From positions 1-48,405 of the forward strand of contig NZ_CAJXIP010000011.1 of assembly GCF_913054395.1 (NCBI RefSeq): DNA of 48,405 bases. The letters run 5' to 3'. Source of the stretch: an uncultured Roseovarius sp. (GTDB lineage: Bacteria; Pseudomonadota; Alphaproteobacteria; Rhodobacterales; Rhodobacteraceae). Numbering within the stretch: the stretch's first letter is position 1; each line of letters starts with the position of its first letter. The notes under the pieces were generated by a model, which saw nothing but the letters and a program-made list of their open reading frames with translations, was not told the origin of the DNA and searched no databases. Position numbers and translations under genes: made by a program. This document shows positions 25,056 to 32,700 of this stretch, in pieces.

Positions 25056-25309
25056 GCATGTCTCGCAATTGCATTCGGAAGAACGCGCCCCGGCTGAGCG
25101 CGCTGAATTTTCGGTGCCATACATGTTGGCAGGTTAGGCCAAAACCGTGGCAGGTCTGGCCGATACCAGACCGTCTTGTTTCAGGCAATCTGCACCCATC
25201 GAAGCACTCGAAGGACAACTGACCAAGGCCGGGATTTCCCCGACCTGACCGGAAGGATCAAACCCAAGGGCGCAGGCCCGAATTTCAAGCCACGAAGTGG
25301 ATCATTAAA

Positions 25310-25504
25310 ATGAAAGACAGAAACTCGCTTCTCATCTCGGCCCTGGCCATGGCTATTACCGTCGGCAACATCGCGATCCCGTCGGCCATGACGGAACCCG
25401 ATCGAGCCCGGATAGAGGAGGCCGCCAAGGCCGCCCCCGACCAGCACGCGTCGATGAAAACAGCCGCCTGCACCCTCGCATTGACCAAATTTCCGGCCGA
25501 CTGA
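25310..25504 (+). CDS. Small hypothetical protein with a possible signal peptide
   Basis: A 64-residue ORF in the 720-bp gap between the PhzF and isochorismatase genes. It starts MKDRNSLLISALAMAITVGN, basic then hydrophobic as in a secretion signal, and continues with an Ala- and Glu-rich helix. There is no good ribosome binding site and no family that I recognise. It may be a real small periplasmic protein or a chance ORF. The rest of the gap, to 25695, shows nothing else. Confidence 0.3.
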   Translation: MKDRNSLLISALAMAITVGNIAIPSAMTEPDRARIEEAAKAAPDQHASMKTAACTLALTKFPAD

Positions 25505-25695
25505 CCCCGATTTCGGTACCCCTCGCGAGGGTGCCGATCCCGAAGGAAAGCGGACATCGCTCCCTCTCGCCCGCGGCGTGACCCACGACCGCGACCAGGT
25601 GACAGCTGTCTCCTGATGCGGTCGGTGTGATCCCGCCAACCTGGCATCGCGGCAATGCCGCCGCGCTGTCCTCACCCCTGAACAGGAGACTGACC

Positions 25696-26553
25696 ATGAC
25701 ACACGATCAAAACCACGACTGCGGCTGCGGGATTACGCAAGAGCATGTCGACCTTGCCCGCCGCCGGGTTCTTGCCGGGGCTGCAGCTGGGGCCGCCGCA
25801 GGGGCCGCGGCTTTCACCGGCGGTGCCGCCACGGCGGCCACCGACGAGGCCCGCGCCTATTACGCCGACCCCGAGACACGGGGGCTGCCGCAGATCGACA
25901 TGGAGATCGACCCCGGCCGCACCGCGCTCGTCGTCACCGACCCGCAGATCGACTTTCTGTCCGAGGATGGCGTCACCTGGGGCGTCGTCGGCGAAAGCGT
26001 GACCGAGCAGGGCACGGTGGACAATATCGAGCGTCTGTTCGCCGCCGCCAAGGCGGCTGGCATGCCGGTGTTCATCTCGCCCCACTACTATTACCCACAC
26101 GATCATGAATGGCATTTCGAGGGCACGCTGGAAAAGACCATGCACTCGATCGGCATGTTCGACCGTCTCGGTCCGCTCAACCTCGACAACTTCGAAGGCT
26201 CCGGCGCCGACTGGATGCCGCAGTACAAGAAATACATCGAGGACGGCGAAACCATCGTCTGTTCGCCCCACAAGGTCTACAGCCCGGCGCAGAACGACCT
26301 GAACTTGCAGATGCGCAAGCGCGGCATCGACAAGGTCATCCTGGCGGGCATGTCCGCCAACCTCTGCACCCAGGCGCACCTCTATGACCTGCTTGAGCTT
26401 GGCTACGAAGTCGCCGTGGTGCGCGATGCGACGGCAGGCGCCAAGGTGCCCGAGGGCGATGGCTATCTCGCCGCTCTCATCAATTTCCGCATGGTCGCCA
26501 ACGGCGTTTGGTGGACGGACGACGCCGTGAAACGCATCGCCGCGGCAAGCTGA
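25696..26553 (+). CDS. Tat-exported isochorismatase-family cysteine hydrolase
   Basis: A 285-residue protein. The N-terminus has a twin-arginine signal (DLARRRVLAGAAAGAAAG) followed by an Ala-rich stretch ending near ATAATD. The mature part is an isochorismatase-like hydrolase with a complete Asp-Lys-Cys triad: Asp82 (VVTDPQIDFL), Lys193 (SPHKVYSP) and Cys224 (GMSANLCTQAH). Family members hydrolyse amides, nicotinamide, N-carbamoyl compounds or isochorismate. Export of such an enzyme is uncommon. ATG 25696 is preceded by AGGAGA. A His/Cys-rich start (HDQNHDCGCG) precedes the Arg pair. The YHS gene follows 50 bp later on the same strand, also with a signal peptide. Confidence 0.88.
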   Translation: MTHDQNHDCGCGITQEHVDLARRRVLAGAAAGAAAGAAAFTGGAATAATDEARAYYADPETRGLPQIDMEIDPGRTALVVTDPQIDFLSEDGVTWGVVGESVTEQGTVDNIERLFAAAKAAGMPVFISPHYYYPHDHEWHFEGTLEKTMHSIGMFDRLGPLNLDNFEGSGADWMPQYKKYIEDGETIVCSPHKVYSPAQNDLNLQMRKRGIDKVILAGMSANLCTQAHLYDLLELGYEVAVVRDATAGAKVPEGDGYLAALINFRMVANGVWWTDDAVKRIAAAS

Positions 26554-26603
26554 GCTTTCGTCCCCATACCAATTTATACAATCAACCCTGAAGGAAACTT
26601 ACA

Positions 26604-27113
26604 ATGAAACCCCAACTCATCAAGGACATCGCGAACTGGGTAGCCATCCTCACGGTCGCCTCGGCTGTCACGTTCACCTTCGCGACATGGGCGTATGCCG
26701 CCGACGAATACAACGTCGTCAACGGCCATACCCTCGCGGGGCAACCGCTGGGCCTGCACGGGGTCGACCCGGTGTCGATGTTCGGCGACCAAAGACCGTT
26801 GACCGGCGACGCCTCACTCACCGCGAGCCATGACGGCATCGACTACTACTTCGCCTCTGCGGCGACAAAGCAGGCGTTCGAAGTGAATCCGACAAGCTAC
26901 CTGCCTCAATTCGGCGGCTTCTGCGCCTTTGGCGTCTTCGTCGGAAAGAAACTCGATGGTGATGTCCGCTATGTCGATATCGTCGATGGCAAGCTCTATC
27001 TCTTCGTGAACGCCGCGATTCTGGCGAAATACCGCGAAGATCCGGAGGCGGTTATCGCGGGTGCCAAAGCCAAATGGCCCGGTATCGTCAACACCCCGGT
27101 GAACGATCTCTGA
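26604..27113 (+). CDS. Exported YHS-domain protein
   Basis: A 169-residue protein with a Sec-type signal (VAILTVASAVTFTFATWAYA, cleavage after about residue 33). The mature part is a YHS domain: the LHGVDPVSMF segment, YYFASAATKQAFEVNPTSYL and PQFGGFCAFGV. YHS domains often accompany metal-handling or redox proteins, and this form (with the phrase 'G-YDPVa') is common in secreted proteins of unknown role. AAGGAAAC lies 8 nt before the start. Pairing with the exported isochorismatase-fold enzyme suggests a shared periplasmic task. Confidence 0.85.
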   Translation: MKPQLIKDIANWVAILTVASAVTFTFATWAYAADEYNVVNGHTLAGQPLGLHGVDPVSMFGDQRPLTGDASLTASHDGIDYYFASAATKQAFEVNPTSYLPQFGGFCAFGVFVGKKLDGDVRYVDIVDGKLYLFVNAAILAKYREDPEAVIAGAKAKWPGIVNTPVNDL

Positions 27114-27219
27114 TCCAGCCAACCAGAAAACTACGGCGGCTCGCGCATATGCCCGGGTCGCCCCGCTTTTGCGGCAACCGGCAGGGGATACATCGCTCCT
27201 ACTCACATAGGAGAAAACC

Positions 27220-27357
27220 ATGACTACCATGCTTCGCATCGACGCCAGCGCCCAACAGCAAGACCGTTCCCTGACGCGCATGCTTTCAAAGCTGTTCACG
27301 ACCGAATTACTGCATGCCAAACCGACATTCGCGTTCGACAGCATGAATGACTGTTAA
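27220..27357 (+). pseudogene. Truncated FMN-dependent NADH-azoreductase (N-terminal stump)
   Basis: Forty-five codons starting MTTMLRIDASAQQQDRSLTR, which matches the first strand and phosphate-binding start of AzoR-type flavodoxin-fold proteins, followed by a helix (LTRMLSKLFTTELL). The frame ends in TAA at 27355, and no continuation is found in other frames. GGAG precedes the ATG by 7 nt. About 200 bp after it show no gene. It looks like a deletion remnant. Confidence 0.6.
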
Positions 27358-27561
27358 GGGCCGGGAGTGACGGCCAAGGCCAATGGAATTGACGCGGATG
27401 CGGCAATGCGGAAAATGGCCGCTCTGAGCCCGGAGTGTCGAAAGCTGCGCTACTCACGAATGTCTGCAAGACGGCGCGACTGCAAATTGCCTTGGTCACC
27501 AGCCTGTTTCTTCAGTGGAAAAATTGATGCTAACGTAGATCCATGACGGAGGGATGGTTCT

Positions 27562-28341
27562 ATGGGCATGGAATACGACGAGGCAGCTGCAAAACGTTTA
27601 GAGGCAGTATACCTTGGGCCGGACGTCCTTGCGCAACGCAGTGACACGCTTCGGAGGATTGCGGTCCAAGTGGGAGAACGCGTCCTAGATATCGGGAGCG
27701 GACCAGGATTTCTTGCCGCTGCAATTGCTGATCAAACTGGTCCAGACGGGAAAGTGGTTGGCGTCGACATCTCCAAACAAATGGTTGATCGCGCCAGTCG
27801 AAGAAGTCAGCGCGAGTGGCTCAGCTACCAATGCGCTGATGCATCTGAGCTCCCGTTTGACGACAACTTTTTTGATGTCGTCGTCAGCACACAGGTAGCT
27901 GAGTATGTCCCAGATATTGAAGCGTTTTCATCTGAAGTTCATCGGGTACTCAAGCCGGGGGGGCGTGGCCTGATTCTCGCCACTGATTGGGAAGGCGTCT
28001 GCTGGCACAGCGAGCATCCTGATCGAATGGAGAAGGTGCTTAAAGCGTTTGCCCCTCACTGCGCCGACAGTAAATTGCCCCGCACTCTTACCGCTCGCCT
28101 CCGAAAGGCGGGGCTCTCCGTGGATGATGTAAGCTATTTCTCTATCGTAAATGTCGACCGGTATGACGGCTGTTACGGAGAGGGGATTGTGCCATTCATC
28201 GTGGCCTATGTCAGCGGACAGAAGACCGTGCCAGACGATGAGCTTCAGGCTTGGGCGGATGAACAGACATCCCTAAATGCGCGAGGTGAGCACTTCTTTT
28301 CAACTGGCCGATTTAGCTTTTCCGTCAGCAAGCCTTCGTGA
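27562..28341 (+). CDS. Class I SAM-dependent methyltransferase
   Basis: A 259-residue Rossmann-fold methyltransferase. Motif I is VLDIGSGPGFLAAAIADQTG (about residues 41-60), motif II ends in VVGVDISKQM, motif III is CADASELPFDDNFFDVVVST, and VLKPGGRGLILATDW is the post-IV strand. This matches the UbiE/Methyltransf_11 group, which methylates small molecules. GGAGGG lies 8 nt before ATG 27562. The gene is less GC-rich than its neighbours and stands alone between an azoreductase remnant and a gene-free stretch. No sign of a DNA-methylase motif (DPPY) is seen, so I do not link it to the restriction-like cassette downstream. Confidence 0.85.
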   Translation: MGMEYDEAAAKRLEAVYLGPDVLAQRSDTLRRIAVQVGERVLDIGSGPGFLAAAIADQTGPDGKVVGVDISKQMVDRASRRSQREWLSYQCADASELPFDDNFFDVVVSTQVAEYVPDIEAFSSEVHRVLKPGGRGLILATDWEGVCWHSEHPDRMEKVLKAFAPHCADSKLPRTLTARLRKAGLSVDDVSYFSIVNVDRYDGCYGEGIVPFIVAYVSGQKTVPDDELQAWADEQTSLNARGEHFFSTGRFSFSVSKPS

Positions 28342-28813
28342 CCTGCGAACAGCCATTGGCGCAAACGCAGCGAAATGGTGTTTCGTCCCGCAGATAGGGA
28401 TTTCTCAGAGTAATAGACTTTGCGGTCGCAGCAAATGGCAGGTTTCACGGGCCGCATCACAGCATCCGACATCCCGAGTGGACGGCAGCTTTGGGCCGTT
28501 TGGGGAAGAGCTCACGGCCGATCGGCATCGGTCGCATGCGCCGAACCTGCGGCGCTTATGAGCGGGAGACCGGTAGCATGCGGCCGTTGGCGAGAAGCGC
28601 CAAGAGTTACCCGTCTTCGCGGCTGGTGCCAACGAATGTGTGGTCGGGAATCCAAGTCGCATTCGGTTCCTGATTTCATTGGAGTTTTTCTAAAGGTGGT
28701 GCATTCTACGTCACGCATTATCAATAAATTAGCTGGTGCGCTGTAAACCGGCTTTTGGTGATTTACAGCGTTTGATCGCTTGCATTCTGCCCAGGGTCGT
28801 ATTCTCTGGGAGC
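28342..28813. other. Gene-free stretch upstream of the HNH/helicase cassette
   Basis: About 470 bp without a supported gene. It must hold the promoter of the HNH gene; a perfect dyad at 28739-28770 is listed separately. AT content rises between 28670 and 28740, where the promoter may lie. Confidence 0.5.
28739..28770. promoter_or_regulatory. Perfect 9-bp dyad before the HNH gene
   Basis: CGCTGTAAA (28739-28747) and TTTACAGCG (28762-28770) are exact reverse complements around a 14-nt spacer. The dyad ends 43 nt before ATG 28814. Its symmetry of about two helical turns fits an operator, and an RNA hairpin is also possible. No T run follows. No regulator gene is adjacent. Confidence 0.5.
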
Positions 28814-29737
28814 ATGACAAAGCTCGTGCTGCTACACAAGGCGGACTCTATTTACGACGACGAACCTGACGTCGTCTACGACTTTCCGCGCAGCTACCTC
28901 AGGGCTGTCCAGGAAGCCGTGGGCGACTGGGTCATTTACTATGAGCCAGTAAAGGCTGGGCCGCGTGGGTATTTCGCGGTTGCGAAGATCGAGCAGGTAA
29001 TCCCAAAGCCCGGAGTTGAGGGTCGCTTCCTCGCCATGATTGAGCCGGGCAGCTTCCTGCCGCTCGATTCTGAAGTTCCAAGGCTGATCGACGGCAGCCC
29101 AATGGAAAAGGCACTCACGGAGCCAGATGGAACCCCGAAGAAGGGTGGGGCCGTGCAGCTCGCGGTTCGGCGACTCCCGGATGATGATTTCGCTCGGATC
29201 GTGCGATTGGGGCTTCCTGAAGACCTCGAGAGGCAAGAGGCGACACGATACGATCCGGAGGGCTCTGAGGTGGCCGAGGAGGCGGCGATTTTCGAGCGAC
29301 CGGTTCTGGAACGTCTCATACGGCGCCCATACCGGGACGTCGCGTTCCGTCGGAAGGTGCGCGAGGCTTACGACTACCGCTGCGCCATGTCCGGGCTGAT
29401 GCTCAGAAACGGCGGAGGGCGCCCGGAGGTGCAAGCAGCCCATATCCGTCCCGTCGAACACAAGGGCAGCGATTCCGTGAGAAACGGGCTGGCGCTGTCA
29501 GGTACATTGCATTGGATGTTCGATCGTGGGCTGATCTCGGTCGCCGATGACAACGAAACAATCCTCGTGTCTCGCAACAAGGTGCCGGGCGATGTCGTCG
29601 ACCGGCTGTTAGGTCCGGATGGAAAGATCTGGAAGCCCGAAGAAAAGAGGAACTGGCCGCACCCCGCAAATCTGGCATGGCATCGGGAGAACATTTTTGG
29701 TCAAATGGCTGCCGAAGATTCCGCTCCGTGGAAATAA
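28814..29737 (+). CDS. HNH endonuclease with an N-terminal PUA/EVE-like region
   Basis: A 307-residue nuclease. The C-terminal third is an HNH module: Cys190 (YDYRCAMSGL), His210 (AAHIRPVEH), Asn224 (VRNGLALS) and His233 (TLHWMFDRGL) give the beta-beta-alpha-metal pattern of restriction-type HNH enzymes. The first 90 residues contain GDWVIYYEPVKAGPRGYFAV and AKIEQVI. This resembles the beta-barrel of PUA/EVE-type domains, which in type IV-like enzymes read modified bases; that assignment is my inference. ATG 28814 is chosen because GGGAG lies just upstream and the 5' extension does not look conserved. The large exonuclease-helicase gene starts 16 nt after its stop, so the two form one operon. 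Confidence 0.85.
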   Translation: MTKLVLLHKADSIYDDEPDVVYDFPRSYLRAVQEAVGDWVIYYEPVKAGPRGYFAVAKIEQVIPKPGVEGRFLAMIEPGSFLPLDSEVPRLIDGSPMEKALTEPDGTPKKGGAVQLAVRRLPDDDFARIVRLGLPEDLERQEATRYDPEGSEVAEEAAIFERPVLERLIRRPYRDVAFRRKVREAYDYRCAMSGLMLRNGGGRPEVQAAHIRPVEHKGSDSVRNGLALSGTLHWMFDRGLISVADDNETILVSRNKVPGDVVDRLLGPDGKIWKPEEKRNWPHPANLAWHRENIFGQMAAEDSAPWK

Positions 29738-29753
29738 ATACTAACGTGCCATT

Positions 29754-32700
29754 ATGAAAAACATAATTTCCCGCGGGATATCGAAAGCCCTTGCCCGTAG
29801 CCGACCAAAGCAGCCTGAAAAGCCAAAGGCTGATACGCAGGGAATTAACAGTATTCAAATGCCGCGGGAACAATCCAAGTTCTTGTCGCGCTGTCTGTCG
29901 ATAGATCTGGAGGTCGATCCCAGGGAAGCCAAGATATTCGCCTTTGCAGCCGTGCCGGAAGGCGATGAAGAGGGGATTGTTCATCGGAAAGGTGACTTGA
30001 GGGCCGCGCTTGAAAAACTCGACCTGTTTTGCGCCGGCTTTGCACATGTCATTGGGCACAATATTCTGCGCCATGACCTGCCGTATCTCATGGCGGCATC
30101 GCCGCGCTTCGCAAAGCTCGCGGACGGGCCGGTTGACACGCTGTGGCTGAATCCCTTGGCGTTCCCGCGCAATCCCTATCATCACTTGGTGAAACACTAC
30201 CGCGATGGGCGGCTTCAAACTGGTCATGTCAATGATCCCGAGTTCGACGCGCGTCTTGTGTTCGAGGTCCTTCGCAACCAGATCGACGCCTTCGCATCGC
30301 TGAATACGTTGTCGCCAGAGACGATGATGGCCTATCACTGGCTTTGCTGCCGAGGGCCCGGTAGCGACGGGTTTGATCGGTTGTTCAGCGACGTGCGGGG
30401 GGCGTCCATCCCGACTGAAGCGGACGCGCACAGGGCCATTCAGACGCTGCTAAAAGAGGTCTCCTGCCGCGCGCAGGTCGAAGCTGTGCTCAAGCGACTC
30501 CCGGACACTGGGCTGGGCTGGCCGATGGCCTATGCCCTTGCCTGGATTTCGGTCGCAGGTGGCGATTCTGTCATGCCGCCTTGGGTGCGGGCGCAGTTCC
30601 GTGACGCTGCACGGCTCGTCAAAGACCTGAGGGACACGAATTGTCGTGATCCGCACTGTGCCTATTGCACAGAGCACAACGATCCCACCCGTGCACTCGA
30701 ACGCTGGTTCGGCTTTCCGAGTTTCCGCCCGGAACCGGTCGACGAGGACGGACGCCCGCTTCAAGAAAAGATCGTGGCGAGTGCCATGGACGGCGAGAAC
30801 CTGTTGGGCATCCTGCCGACGGGCACGGGCAAATCCATCTGCTATCAGATCCCCGCGCTGTCCCGGTTCGAAAAAACCGGCGCCTTGACCGTCGTCATAT
30901 CGCCGCTCGTGGCGCTTATGGCGGACCAGGTTCAGGGCTTGGTGCGGGCCGGAATTTCCTCGGCGGTTACGATTAACGGGCTGTTGTCTTTGCCCGAGCG
31001 CCAGGATGCGCTCGACAAGGTGCGGCTTGGGGATGCCGCTATTCTGCTGATTTCACCCGAACAACTGCGCAGCACAACGGTTCGGTCAGTTCTGGCACAG
31101 CGCGAGGTGGGGTTGTGGGTGCTGGACGAGGCGCACTACGTGTCCAAATGGGGGCACGATTTCCGACCCGACTATCGCTACGTTTCGCGGTTTATCAAGG
31201 AAAGCTCGGGTGACGAGCCGGCTCCGGTGCTTTGCTTGACCGCAACGGCAAAGCCGGACGTCGTGCAGGACATCCGCAGTCATTTCAAAGAGCGGTTGGG
31301 GTCCGAGCTGAGGTTGATCGACGGTGGCGCATCGCGGTCGAACTTGAGCTTCCAGGTGCTGGCAACGCAGCGGGCAACCAAGATGGCCGATATCCTCGAC
31401 ACGATCGAGGCCCAGCTTCCGCGCGAGGGTGTGTCGGGGGCGGTCGTCTATTGTGCTACCCGAAACGCCACCGAGCGCGTGGCGGAATTCTTAAAAAAAC
31501 AGGGCATCGCCGCTGAACGGTATCATGCGGGCCTTAGCGCCGATGACAAACGTGAGATCCAAGAGGACTTCCGTGTCGGCAATCTGCGCGTCATAGCGGC
31601 CACCAACGCCTTTGGGATGGGGGTCGACAAGCCGGACATCCGACTGGTGGTTCACGGGGACGTTCCGGGGTCGCTGGAAAACTACCTTCAAGAGGCGGGG
31701 CGCGCCGGGCGGGACCGCGAGCCCGCAAACTGCGTCCTTCTGTTCAATGCAGAAGACGTCGAGCGTCAGTTCAGCCTCAGCGCGCGATCTCGGCTCGCGC
31801 GGCACGAAATCAGTGCGATCCTGAAAGCGCTTCGGCGCCTTGATGCCCGGACTGGAAAAGGCGGTGAGATCGTTGCTACGCCGGGCGAGATCGTTCACGA
31901 AGAGAAAGACCGGGATTTCCAGCGCGACAGCAATACCGACGATACGCGGGTGAAGACGGCCGTCGCCTGGCTCGAAGAGGCGCACCTTCTGAACCGTGAA
32001 GAAAACCGGGTGCAGGTGTTTCCCGCCTCGCTCCGGGTAAGGAGCATGCAGGAGGTCCGCGAAATCCTTGCATCCGCCGAGATCACTGAGCGGAGGCGCG
32101 AGGATCTGGCCGCCATTGTGCAGCATATCATCAATGCGCCGCAGGAAGAGGGCATCACCACGGACGAGCTTTGCGGGGTCAGTGGGCTGACGGTGTCAGG
32201 CGTGCGCAAGGCCTTGGCGGATCTCGAGGCCCTGGGTATCGCAAAAGATGATACTAACATCACAATCTTCGTGCATGTGCGCGTCGAGAATGCCTCGCCA
32301 AAACGGTTCGAAGCGGCATCCCGGTTGGAAGCCGACCTGATTGCGACCCTTAGAGAGCAAGCGCCAGACGCGGACATCAACGAGGCTTGGCCCTGCCAAT
32401 TGGCCTCGGTGGCGCAGGCCCTACGGGAGCAGGGACACGCTTCGGTGCGGCCCGATATTGTCGAGGGATTGCTCCGTGGGATTGCGCAGGATGGCCGCGA
32501 CATGGATGGCGGCAAAGGCAATGTCGGCCTGCGCAAGGTGTCCAAAGGCAGTCTCATGGTGCGAATGCAAAGATCATGGGAGGTAATCGAGCAGACCGCT
32601 CAGATTCGCAGGCAGGCGGCAGAGCGGCTGGTTTCATACTTGATCGACAAGGTTCAGACCGGCCTGCGTGGGAAAGATATTCCCGTCGAGACCACGCTTG

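Noticed and set aside
27562..28341. DNA methyltransferase partner of the HNH/helicase cassette
   Set aside because: The protein has UbiE-type small-molecule methyltransferase motifs and lacks the catalytic motifs of DNA methylases; 470 bp also separate it from the cassette.
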